Source of the DNA: an uncultured Prevotellaceae bacterium | Lineage (GTDB): Bacteria; Bacteroidota; Bacteroidia; Bacteroidales; Bacteroidaceae | Length of the DNA: 47,441 nt | Reading direction: 5' to 3' | NCBI GenBank assembly: GCA_947166655.1 | Contig: CAMVFC010000006.1 | Location: 1-47,441, forward strand | Part shown: positions 32,870 through 41,500 of the stretch, piece by piece | How the letters are laid out: each line of letters opens with the position of its first letter | Position numbering within the stretch: position 1 is the stretch's first letter | Notes under the pieces: generated by a model | The model's input: the letters and a program-made list of their open reading frames with translations, nothing else | The model's database searches: none | Told to the model about the DNA's origin: nothing | Program-made: the position numbers and the translations under genes

Positions 32870-34822
32870 ATGAGAATAGCCATCATATCCGTCAGCCGAG
32901 AAGGTGCTGGCATAGCCAAAAGCCTGCTGAAGCCACTCAGGGCGAAGAGTATCCACCGGACATCTGTGGGCCGTTGCTGGAACAGCTACGACGCCTTCGT
33001 CTTCATCGGTGCCATGGGCATCTGTGTCCGCACCATTGCTCCCTATGTCAACGACAAACATTCCGACCCTGCCGTCGTCTGTATCGACAGTCTTGGCAAA
33101 CATGTCGTCTCGGTCCTCTCCGGCCATGTCGGCGGAGCCAATGATCTGACACGCGATATCGCCGCTATCCTTGCAGCTTCGCCTGTCATCACGACGCAGA
33201 GCGACAATGCCGGTCTTTGGGCAATCGACACTTTCAAGAAACGTTTTGGATGGGAAGAAAAGTACTGCACGGACATGAATGCCTGCATCTTCGACTTCGT
33301 CAATCGTCAACCCACGGCGCTCGTTTTGGGCATCCGCGACGAAGGTACCGACTACTTGGAGCGTACCCTGCCCGAGCATGTCACTCTCGAAGAACGCTTG
33401 GGCGATGCGCTGAAGAAAGATTATGCCTTGATCGTCATCGTCTCGCCCTTCAGGGACAAGGCTTTCTTCGACCTTGAAAACTTCAAGGGCAACTTCGTTT
33501 ATTTCGTTCCCCGCTGTCTCACTTTCGGCTTTGGCCTCGCCCATCAGGCAAGGCCTGCTACCAAGGTCCTGGGCGAGATGGTACAGGCCATTTCCCAGGC
33601 CCATTGTTTCTTTGACGGGCAGACATGGTGCTCCATCGATGTAAAGAAAGACGAGCCTTTCGTTCGTGCCCTTCGCCATCGTGGCATCGGTGCCAAGTTT
33701 CACTTCTTCACAGCAGAGGAACTCGCTGCGGTAGAAGTGCCGAACCCCAGTGCCACCGTCGAGCAGCATGTCGGCACGCCCAGCGTCTGCGAGGCCGCTG
33801 CCATTCTCGGCGCTAATGGCGGTCCGCTGATTTTAGAGAAGCAGAAAGGCGAGAACTGGACCCTTGCCATCGCCATCGACCGCCGTTACCTCCGCTCTGC
33901 CTCCTCTTCCTCCCTCGCTCCCTCCCTCGGCGCTTCCCCTTCTGCTCCTTCCTCCGCTCCCTCCTTCGGCGCCTCCCCCTCCTCTCCCTCCCTTGGCGCT
34001 TCCCCTTCTGCTCCTGTTGCTTCTTCTCCTGTGACAGTGCTCGGCGGTTTTCCCGCCGAGACGTCCGCCCACATAGAAATCATCGGCGCCGGCCCCGGCG
34101 ATCCCGAGCTTATCAGCGTCCGCGGGCGCCGCTTTTTGGAGCAGGCCGACCTCATCCTCTATGCGGGAAGCCTCGTCCCCAAGGCCCTGACCGAATGCCA
34201 TAAGCCTGGAGCCGTCGTCCGCAGCTCCGCTGACATGACCCTCGAAGAGCAGTGCGCCCTGATGCAGGAACACTACGACCGCGGACACCTCATCGTCCGC
34301 CTCCACACCGGCGACCCCTGCATCTTCGGAGCCATTCAGGAGCAGATGGCCTATTTCGATGCCCACGGCATGCGTTATCACATCACCCCCGGTATCTCCT
34401 CGTTCCTCGCTGCTGCCGCCGAGCTCCGCTCTCAGTTCACCATCCCCGAGCGCACGCAGACCATTATCCTCACGCGTGGCGAGGGCCGCACGCCCATGCC
34501 CGACCGCGAGAAGCTGCATCTCCTGGCCCGCTCGCAGAGCACCATGTGCATCTTCCTCAGCGCAGCCATCGTCGACGACGTCCAGCGCGAGCTCCTGCAG
34601 GAATATCCTGAGGACACGCCTGTCGCAGCCTGCTACCACCTCACCTGGCCCGACCAGCACATCTATCGTGGTCGTCTCAAGGACCTCGCACGCATCGTAC
34701 ACGACAACCACCTCACCCTCACCACCATGCTCGTTGTGGGCGAAGCCATTGACAACCGTGCCGGTCTCTCCGAACTCTATAGCAAAGACTTCACCCATCT
34801 CTTCAGAAAAGCCTCCGAATGA
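32870..34822 (+). CDS. Fusion of cobalt-precorrin 5A hydrolase CbiG and C11-methyltransferase CbiF
   Basis: A 650-residue bifunctional protein. Residues 1-~340 are CbiG, which opens the lactone and releases C2: DAFVFIGAMGICVRTIAPYV, VVSVLSGHVGGANDL, TTQSDNAGLWAID and a C-terminal domain ending GGPLILEKQK. Residues ~400-650 are CbiF/CobM: HIEIIGAGPGDPELISVRG, LILYAGSLVPKA, VRLHTGDPCIFGAIQEQ and YHITPGISSFLAAAAEL. A ~50-residue Ser/Ala/Pro linker (SLGASPSAP repeats) joins them. CbiG shows that the early-cobalt (anaerobic) route is used. Its stop overlaps the next gene's start (ATGA at 34819-34822). Confidence 0.94.
   Translation: MRIAIISVSREGAGIAKSLLKPLRAKSIHRTSVGRCWNSYDAFVFIGAMGICVRTIAPYVNDKHSDPAVVCIDSLGKHVVSVLSGHVGGANDLTRDIAAILAASPVITTQSDNAGLWAIDTFKKRFGWEEKYCTDMNACIFDFVNRQPTALVLGIRDEGTDYLERTLPEHVTLEERLGDALKKDYALIVIVSPFRDKAFFDLENFKGNFVYFVPRCLTFGFGLAHQARPATKVLGEMVQAISQAHCFFDGQTWCSIDVKKDEPFVRALRHRGIGAKFHFFTAEELAAVEVPNPSATVEQHVGTPSVCEAAAILGANGGPLILEKQKGENWTLAIAIDRRYLRSASSSSLAPSLGASPSAPSSAPSFGASPSSPSLGASPSAPVASSPVTVLGGFPAETSAHIEIIGAGPGDPELISVRGRRFLEQADLILYAGSLVPKALTECHKPGAVVRSSADMTLEEQCALMQEHYDRGHLIVRLHTGDPCIFGAIQEQMAYFDAHGMRYHITPGISSFLAAAAELRSQFTIPERTQTIILTRGEGRTPMPDREKLHLLARSQSTMCIFLSAAIVDDVQRELLQEYPEDTPVAACYHLTWPDQHIYRGRLKDLARIVHDNHLTLTTMLVVGEAIDNRAGLSELYSKDFTHLFRKASE
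33895..34035. repeat. Coding repeat in the CbiG-CbiF linker
   Basis: GGCGC[TC]TCCCC units at 33929, 33968 and 33995 are spaced 39 and 27 bases apart, keeping frame. The plus strand is strongly pyrimidine-rich. It encodes repeats of [LF]GASPS[AS]P. Confidence 0.75.
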
Positions 34823-35853
34823 AACGATCCCTTGCCTTCCTCCTGCTTGTGTTGCTCATCCTCGTCCTCTTCGTGCTGAACCTTCTGCTCGGCACGGTGA
34901 AGATTCCTTTCGCCGATGTCATGCATATCCTGCAGGCGCCTCCCTCCCTCGCCGGGACGTCGGAGGGCGGCTCCGTCTTCTCCAATATCATCTGGAGTTC
35001 CCGCGTGCCGCAGGCGCTGACGGCCCTCATGGCCGGAGCAGGTTTGGCCGTCAGCGGTTTGCAGATGCAGACCGTCTTCCGCAATCCTTTGGCCGGCCCT
35101 TCCGTGCTCGGTATCAGCAACGGAGCCTCGCTGGGCGTCGCCCTGGTGGTGCTGATGTCCGGTTCCTTGGGTGGCGTAGCGCTCAGCCGTCTCGGCTATC
35201 TCGGTGATGTCGCCATGTCGCTGGCCGCTATCGTCGGTGCCCTGGCCGTCATGGACCTCATCGTGTGGGTGGCGCGGCGTGTGCAGTCCGATGTCACCCT
35301 CCTCATCATCGGTGTGATGATCGGCTACCTGGCCAATGCCATCATCGGCGTGCTGAAGTTCTTCTCCAATGAGGAAGACATCAAGGCCTACGTCGTCTGG
35401 GGCCTCGGTTCCTTTGCCCGTGTCTCGGGCGACCAGATGGTGCTCTTCGTGGTGCTGATGGCCGTGCTCCTGCCCCTGAGCATGCTGCTCGTGAAGACCA
35501 TGAACCTCCTGCTCCTGGGCGATGCCTATGCGCGCAACCTCGGCCTCAACATCCAGCGTGCCCGTTCCCTCGTCATCCTCTCTTCCGGTGTCCTCGTTGC
35601 CATCGTCACCGCCTACTGCGGCCCCATCATGTTCATCGGCCTCGCCGTGCCTCACCTGGCACGTGCCCTCTTCCGCACCAGCGACCAGCGTATCCTCATG
35701 CCGGCCACGATGCTTGCCGGCGCGGCCCTCGCCCTCCTCTGCAACCTCATCGCCCGTATGCCTGGTTTCGAAGGAGCCCTACCCGTCAACTCCGTTACCG
35801 CCCTCGTCGGTGCACCCGTCATCGCCGCCGTGCTGTTCAGACGGAAGGAGTAA
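34819..35853 (+). CDS. btuC: FecCD/BtuC-type ABC transporter permease
   Basis: A 344-residue inner-membrane permease with about ten hydrophobic helices. Family motifs: SSRVPQALTALMAGAGLAVSGLQMQTVFRNPLAGPSVLGIS, DVTLLIIGVMIG, VVWGLGSF, GDAYARNLGLNI, and YCGPIMFIGLAVPHLARAL. This family imports corrinoids, haem or ferric siderophores; corrinoid is inferred from its position. It starts on the stop codon of the CbiG-CbiF gene (ATGA overlap), so translation is coupled, and is followed after 60 bases by the binding protein. No ATPase gene is in the window. Confidence 0.9.
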   Translation: MKRSLAFLLLVLLILVLFVLNLLLGTVKIPFADVMHILQAPPSLAGTSEGGSVFSNIIWSSRVPQALTALMAGAGLAVSGLQMQTVFRNPLAGPSVLGISNGASLGVALVVLMSGSLGGVALSRLGYLGDVAMSLAAIVGALAVMDLIVWVARRVQSDVTLLIIGVMIGYLANAIIGVLKFFSNEEDIKAYVVWGLGSFARVSGDQMVLFVVLMAVLLPLSMLLVKTMNLLLLGDAYARNLGLNIQRARSLVILSSGVLVAIVTAYCGPIMFIGLAVPHLARALFRTSDQRILMPATMLAGAALALLCNLIARMPGFEGALPVNSVTALVGAPVIAAVLFRRKE

Positions 35854-35913
35854 TTCCCGCGCAGACAGTCCAGAAAGAAACCCTCACCGCCTTCACCGAT
35901 TAAGCAGAACATT

Positions 35914-37464
35914 ATGAAAGTCACTCTTCGTCTTTATTCCTCATTCTTCAAGGGTCAACCGACCAACCTCGGACACTTCCCCCGTCCTTCTTCCCTCTTC
36001 ACTCATCATTTGTCATTCGTCATTCGTCATTCTTCATTCGCCATTCTTCACTCTTCACTCTTCCCCCGTCATTCTTCATTCTTCATTCTTCATTCTTCAT
36101 TCTTCATTCTTCTCTCCCTCCTCTCCTGCGGTTCCCCTTCCCGTCCCGCAGGCGATGCCGATACCACGGCCGTTGTGGTCGATACGATGGAACTGCACTA
36201 TGCCAAAGGCTTCCGTGTGCGGACCCTTGATAATGGTGTCCGCCTCGTAGATATCTCTGACCCCCAGACCGATGAAGACCGGATGCCCGTGAGCTATCAC
36301 TTCGCCTTGGTGCCGAAAGACCTCACCCCCGAAAGACCCACCCCCGTCCCCTTCCGTGAGGGAGGGGCGAAGGCTGACGCGCAGCTTTCGAGCGAAAGCG
36401 AGGCTCTCCCCCTCACGGGGTGGACGACGGGCGGAACTATTAAGTGTTCCGACAGTGCGGACTGGGGAGAGGGTCTTTATACTCCCATTCGCGTTCCCCT
36501 CTCCCGCACCATCGTCATGACGATGCTGCAGCTCTCCAACTTCACCGCCTTGGACGCCCTCGATGTCGTCCGCGGCATCACCGGCACGAAGAACCTCTTT
36601 AATAAAAATGTACGGGCGCGCGTGGGTGACGGCCGCATCGTGAAGATCGGCATGGAAGGCAATTTCGACACCGAACTCATCCTGGCCGCACAGCCCGAAG
36701 TCATCTTCATCTCACCCTTCAAGCGCGGCGGCTACGATGCCATCAAGGAGACCGGCATCACCCTCATTCCCCACCTCGGCTATAAAGAGTTGCATCCCCT
36801 CGGTCAGGCCGAGTGGGTGAAGTTCGTGGGACTCTTCCTCGGCAAGGAACGCCAGGCCGACAGCCTCTTTGCCGAGATTGAGGCGCGCTATAACCGCCTG
36901 AAAGAGAAGACCCATCCGCAGACCCCTCCCGTCGGGGAGGGGAGGCAACTGCGCGCAGATGATACCCACCACGGAACAGAGCATTCCCGGCCATCCGGAG
37001 GTCGCCCCTCCCTCACGGGAGGGGATGGGGGTGGGTCTTTCCCCACCGTCTTCTCCGGCGAGATGCACGGCGGCAACTGGTACGCCGTAGGCGGCAAGAG
37101 CGCCTTGGCACAGCTCTTCCGCGACGCCGGTGCCGACTATATCGTCAAGGACGACAACACTGGTGGCGTCAACATCGAGTTCGAACAACTCTACGCCCAG
37201 GCTGCCGATGCCGACTACTGGCGCATCCTCAACAGCTATCCCGGCGACTTCAGCTACGAAGCCCTCCGTGCCAGCGAACCTCGCAACGAACTCTTCCGCG
37301 CTTTCCGCGAGCGCAAGGTCATCTACTGCAACATGCGGCAGACCCCCTACTACGAGCTCTCGCCCATGCAGCCCGATGTCCTCCTGGCCGACCTCATCGC
37401 CATCTTCCATCCCGACCTCATGCCCGCCGACTACCAGCCCACCTTCTATCGCCTGCTGCGATAG
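35914..37464 (+). CDS. BtuF-like periplasmic binding lipoprotein with repeat-built signal peptide
   Basis: A 516-residue class III (BtuF/FepB) binding protein. Conserved parts are ELHYAKGFRVRTLDNG, RIVKIGMEGNFDTELILAAQPEVIFISPF, TVFSGEMHGGNWYAVGG and QPDVLLADLIAIFHP. The N terminus is abnormal: the lipobox Cys is residue 72 (LLSLLSC), far beyond the usual 15-25. Residues ~29-66 are encoded by 16 tandem heptamers and read HSSFFIL repeats, which supply the hydrophobic core of the signal. Two further segments, ~140-188 and ~332-375, are encoded by palindromic elements bounded by AAGACCC...GGGTCTT and are missing from ordinary family members. No other in-frame ATG occurs before residue 91. The gene is therefore either a working protein tolerant of insertions or an on/off locus. 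It follows btuC and probably delivers corrinoid to it. Confidence 0.85.
   Translation: MKVTLRLYSSFFKGQPTNLGHFPRPSSLFTHHLSFVIRHSSFAILHSSLFPRHSSFFILHSSFFILLSLLSCGSPSRPAGDADTTAVVVDTMELHYAKGFRVRTLDNGVRLVDISDPQTDEDRMPVSYHFALVPKDLTPERPTPVPFREGGAKADAQLSSESEALPLTGWTTGGTIKCSDSADWGEGLYTPIRVPLSRTIVMTMLQLSNFTALDALDVVRGITGTKNLFNKNVRARVGDGRIVKIGMEGNFDTELILAAQPEVIFISPFKRGGYDAIKETGITLIPHLGYKELHPLGQAEWVKFVGLFLGKERQADSLFAEIEARYNRLKEKTHPQTPPVGEGRQLRADDTHHGTEHSRPSGGRPSLTGGDGGGSFPTVFSGEMHGGNWYAVGGKSALAQLFRDAGADYIVKDDNTGGVNIEFEQLYAQAADADYWRILNSYPGDFSYEALRASEPRNELFRAFRERKVIYCNMRQTPYYELSPMQPDVLLADLIAIFHPDLMPADYQPTFYRLLR
36000..36111. repeat. 16 tandem heptamers (CATTCTT type) in the BtuF-like signal peptide
   Basis: Exactly 112 bases divide into 16 heptamers: CACTCAT, CATTTGT, CATTCGT x2, CATTCTT, CATTCGC, CATTCTT, CACTCTT x2, CCCCCGT, then six perfect CATTCTT (36070-36111). 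Three units make 21 bases reading His-Ser-Ser-Phe-Phe-Ile-Leu. The array is open in all three frames, so gain or loss of a unit shifts only the downstream frame. Confidence 0.9.
36333..36477. repeat. In-frame palindromic element 1 in the BtuF-like gene
   Basis: Begins AAGACCCACCCCCGTCCCC and ends GGGGAGAGGGTCTT, with inner hairpin-forming GC-rich segments (CCCCTTCC...GGGAGGGG). It encodes the segment around ERPTPVPFREGGAKADAQL that interrupts the protein between VSYHFALVP and LYTPIRVPL. Confidence 0.75.
36907..37039. repeat. In-frame palindromic element 2 in the BtuF-like gene
   Basis: Bounded by AAGACCCA (36907-36914) and TGGGTCTT (37032-37039), a perfect 8-bp terminal inverted repeat. Inside are CCCCTCCCGTCGGGGAGGGG and CCCCTCCCTCACGGGAGGGG hairpins. 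It encodes the segment from about THPQTPPVGEGRQL to GGDGGGSF. Confidence 0.8.
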
Positions 37465-37621
37465 TCCCTGGCTGTCTATAGGAAAGTCAGGCACACCTGC
37501 CATGCCTTTCCGAAGAATAAAAAGCAGTTTCCTCCGCTTGCTGTTCTTCGAGAAAGAAAAGTTTATTGAGCTTTCGGAAATACTCTTGAACCGCTGATTA
37601 CACAGATTTTACAGATTCTTT

Positions 37622-37828
37622 TTCAATCCTTCAATCCTTCAATCCTTCAATCCTTCAATCTTTCAATCCTTCAATCCTTCAATCCTTCAATCTTTCAATT
37701 TTTCAATCCTTCAATCCTTCAATCCTTCAATTTTTCAATCCTTAAATTTTTCAATCCTTCAATCTTTCAATCCTTCAATCTTTCAATCTTTCAATTCTTC
37801 AATCTTTCAATCCTTCAATTTTTCAATT
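37622..37828. repeat. 8-bp-period satellite TTCAATCC, about 26 copies
   Basis: Consecutive CAAT tetramers are 8 bases apart almost throughout; units are TTCAATCC, TTCAATCT or TTCAATTT. It lies in an intergenic region after the BtuF-like gene and is probably variable in copy number. Confidence 0.9.
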
Positions 37829-38011
37829 ATACAGCGTGGCAGTCAGCACCTGCGAAGCGTGGTGTCTGAAATCTGTGCCGACCATAAATGGTCCGACCGA
37901 GGGCAGGACAAATCTGTTGAATCTGTACAATCTGTGGTTTCATGAACAGGCGAAATCCCAACGTTTAACAAAGTTTAACTTCACAAATGCCGGCCGTAAT
38001 GGTTTTTCTTA

Positions 38012-38394
38012 TATTGGTGTCCGCTAAAACATTTTATTGCCAAAGAAATGGCTTTCAATCGCTGATTATATGCGATAGCGAGTTGTCTTTTTCAAAAGTA
38101 AGCCACCAATCGCTTATTATTCAGCAAATTTCATCGGCTGTCCGCTAAAACGACCTCATAAAAGGAAGATGGACATCCCTATAGTTGCTTAAGGATGCTT
38201 TTTACTGCTGGCTATGGAGTAAAACAGTTCAATTGTACGGCTTTATTTCGTTATCAGGAACGGCTGTCCGCTAAAAAAAGAAGGATATGATGTATAGAGG
38301 GGGCTTACTATTTGAAAAATGAATCCATAATGCCTGTTTATCGGCACTGCGGACACCTGATTTGTCGATGTTCAACTTTTAGCGGACAGCAATA
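38012..38394. mobile_element. 383-bp MITE-like element with 18-bp TIRs and 9-bp target duplication
   Basis: Left end TATTGGTGTCCGCTAAAA (38012-38029) and right end TTTTAGCGGACAGCAATA (38377-38394) are inverted repeats matching at 17 of 18 positions. The element is flanked by the perfect direct repeat TTTTTCTTA at 38003-38011 and 38395-38403. No coding sequence is inside. Two extra copies of the end sequence, CGGCTGTCCGCTAAAA, lie inside at 38135-38150 and 38261-38276, both in left-end orientation. TIR plus 9-base duplication indicates DNA-transposase mobility in trans; several IS families make 9-base duplications, so the parent is not assigned. Confidence 0.85.
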
Positions 38395-38404
38395 TTTTTC
38401 TTAG

Positions 38405-38412
38405 TACATTTG
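38405..38412 (+). promoter_or_regulatory. -7 box TACATTTG of the first surface-protein module
   Basis: An exact TAnnTTTG match directly after the right target duplication of the MITE, inside TTTCTTAGTACATTTG. The second module has TTTCTTAGTACTTTTG (43353-43368). The MITE has replaced everything upstream of about -20 with its own right end. Leader about 95 nt. Confidence 0.7.
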
Positions 38413-38508
38413 CCACGTTTTTATGCGCGTGCCTGCCTTTACGCGCCTGGAGACATCCTTTTGTAAGTAAATCTAACTAAATATATTAACTAACACAATT
38501 CTAAAAAA

Positions 38509-41500
38509 ATGAAAAGGAAATTACTTTTCACGGCGCTGTGCGCCGTGGGACTGTTTGGGCAACTAAAGGCTCAGACGGATGTGACAGCCAGTTACATTGG
38601 TAATCTTGATGCCTATGTCAACGGTGGTTGGGAAGGAAGTTGTGGTAATAATCATGCTGAATCAGCTGGCATTGGCTGGTGGAATACCCAGTCGGGTTTG
38701 TCTGGTGGACACAGCTTTCGTAATTTAGAGAGCTGGTGTCCCAATGTGGGCTCTGCCGGTGTTATGATGGGACGTACTATGGTGCTTCCTGCAGGTAATT
38801 ACACTCTGTCCTTTGAAGCTTATGGTGCAACTACCAATAATGCAACCGTTAAGACAGTCCCAGCGGCAGGTGACGTAAAGGCATTTTTCTCAGGAAGTGA
38901 CACAAAGTATGATGTTACAAACACAACTCTTGATGATGCCACTTATCACTCTGTCTCCTACACCTTTGATGTAGCGACAGATAATACTGTCTATACATTC
39001 GGTATTGAGAAAATGTCAAATGAGAGCTATGCTAACTGGGCAAGGATCCAAAATGTTAAGCTTGTCTTGAATTCTACAAATATCACCCCGGTGGTTAATA
39101 ACGACGTATCGGTATTTACTTATTCTGGCGACCAGACTTGGCATACCAATACTTGGTCTGTAGAAGGACAGAGCGACGGGACACGTTTTGAAGTTCCCTT
39201 CCACGAGCTGTGGGTTGCTAATGGTGGCAGGCTCAAGGATGCTACCATTAAAGCATCTTATACTCCGACTCAGACGGGTGTATATAAGGTCAGCGCATGG
39301 GTACGTGCCTTGAACGAAGCTGGTGGTGCCATCAGCGGTGCCAAGATTTTTGTGGGCGACACTGAGGCAGACGCATGCGGTGGCACGGCTATCACTAACG
39401 GTAGCCTCGGTACATTCACGGCAATGGCCGATGGCGTGGCAAGCACTGCCTTTGAATATGGCTTTATATTGGAGAACGCTACTATCAACTGGCTCTCCTT
39501 CAAGAACGTCACCATCACCTATCTCGGTGAACTTCCCCAGACAGAAGTGGATGCTCTGCTTGCACAAGTTCCCACTGGCAAGATGGCTGCTTCCGTTCAG
39601 ACTGAACTAAACACTCGCGTTTCCGCCCTCAATGACAATGCCAGCGTGGCCAACTATAACGCTCTGGCTGCCTACATCGCCACGGCCAATGCTTCTGTCA
39701 TCGACTATGGCAAACTGCTTACGGCTATCAACAACGCTCAGAACTTTACCATTTACAAGCCTGTGTTCTCTGCCAGCGAGACGATCTATAATGCTGGCAT
39801 TGCTGCTGCTCAGAGTGTTTATGATGCAGGGACAGTTACAGACTGCACCGCTGCCATCGCTGATCTGACCACTGCTATTCAGAACGCTAACGTCAGCGAT
39901 TACGATATCTATACCAACGATTATGCTTACAGCTATGCCACCTTGCTTGACACAGATATGCGCAACTGGAATGTCAGTGACTGGGGTATGATGACCGCTA
40001 ACGAACATTGGAATGGTCAGAACAACCAGAACTATTACGAACAGACATCTGAAGAGTGGGGACAAAACAGCTGGAGCCATAGCGGTACTGAAACCGTAAC
40101 TCTTCCTGCCGGTAACTATGTCATGGGTATCATCGCCCGTGCTGATGCTCGTCTTGCACCCACAATGTCTGTTACCGTTGGTAATAACTCGCCTATCACG
40201 ACCACACTGACTCACAAAGGCGCTTCTGGTAAGGGTATTACCACAGGTGGTGTGGCCAGCTTCGCCGATGGCACTTTCGCCAACACGAATGGTCGTGGCT
40301 GGGAATACCGCTTCATATCCTTCAATGTGCCTGCCAATGATACGGAGGTGACCATTAATGTCAGTGCTTCCGCATCTGTTAACCATGCTTGGGTCAGCTT
40401 GACGAACCCGCTACTGAAGGGTGATGTCCATCCCAATCAGGTAATCCTGAACCAAGTCAACTCGCTCCTCACCACCTTGAAGGGCTATGAGAGTCAGATT
40501 CACGCTTCCACTTACAGCACCTTTGCTACTGACATCGCAAATGCTGAGGCGGCTACCGTTGAAACAGAAACTGCTACACTGGAGGATTATGTTACAGCTC
40601 TGCAGAACGATATCAATGCAGCCGCTGCTATGGTCGAACATATGAACACTATTGCGGACAACAAGGGTGACATCACTTCACTTATCAATGGTACCTTTGA
40701 CAGTAATACTAATGGCTGGACAGGTGGAAACCACGTAACAGGCTTGGCTCGTAGCTGGCGGAGTGGTTCTGTTAACAACTCATTCTATGAGCGCACGTCT
40801 GCTGGCTCTATGACATGCACACTCTCCAACATGCCAGCTGGTACCTACAAGGTGGTAGCTGCATGGCGCAGCATCGCTGGCGGTACCATGACACCTGCTA
40901 TTGCTGGAACAAACGGTACAACCATGACAGGTGTGGGTGACGCACAGGCTGCAGAGACTGAGATTAACCTGAATGGAGTTCAGATGCCTTACAGCGCTCT
41001 TGGCGGCTTCACCACAAACAACAACGGCCACAACTGGAAGTGGATTACTGCAACTGGATCGCTGGCAGCTGATGGCGACCTTGTTCTTAGCTTTACCACC
41101 GCAGGTACAGCAGGTTGGAATGCCATCGACGACGTGCATCTCTATTGCACGGAACTGGATGGCACAAGTTATACGACTTCGATTGGTTCAGTGGCAGAGA
41201 ATACTTACATCAACACATTAGATAATAAGAGTGTTGTCACTTGTGATATCATTGTGACCAATCCTAACGCTATTATCCGTACTAACGGTCAGGTTACGAC
41301 AGCGTCTGGGGAGGCTTTGAATAATAATAAGTACAGCGCCACCGATATCACCAAGTTAGTTCTCTATGATGGGTATGGTTACTCTGATTATAGAGATGAA
41401 AAGGATAACGGCATTGGCCGCATCAACAACGGTGCAACGCTTTATCGTAATATCCCGGCTAATACATGGTGCACGCTGGTTGTCCCCTTCCTTCCTAATA

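Larger units (their letters stand above)
37465..38508. other. Repeat-rich 1-kb intergenic region, no gene seen
   Basis: From left to right: an AT-rich stretch with ATTACACAGATTTTACAGATT; an 8-base satellite (37622-37828); a 17-base segment at 37845-37861 whose reverse complement is at 42592-42608; AATCTGTGGTT repeat at 37929-37952; GTTTAACA at 37963-37970, also found at the same distance in the second module promoter; the MITE-like element (38012-38394) with its 9-base duplications; a promoter (38405-38412); and an A/T-rich leader. Confidence 0.8.

Noticed and set aside
35914..37464. Pseudogene call for the BtuF-like gene
   Set aside because: Despite three repeat insertions the frame is intact from start to stop and the conserved binding-protein motifs are present, so it is kept as a gene.
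37622..37828. CRISPR array
   Set aside because: The repeats are 8 bases with no spacers, and no cas genes are present. It is a simple satellite.
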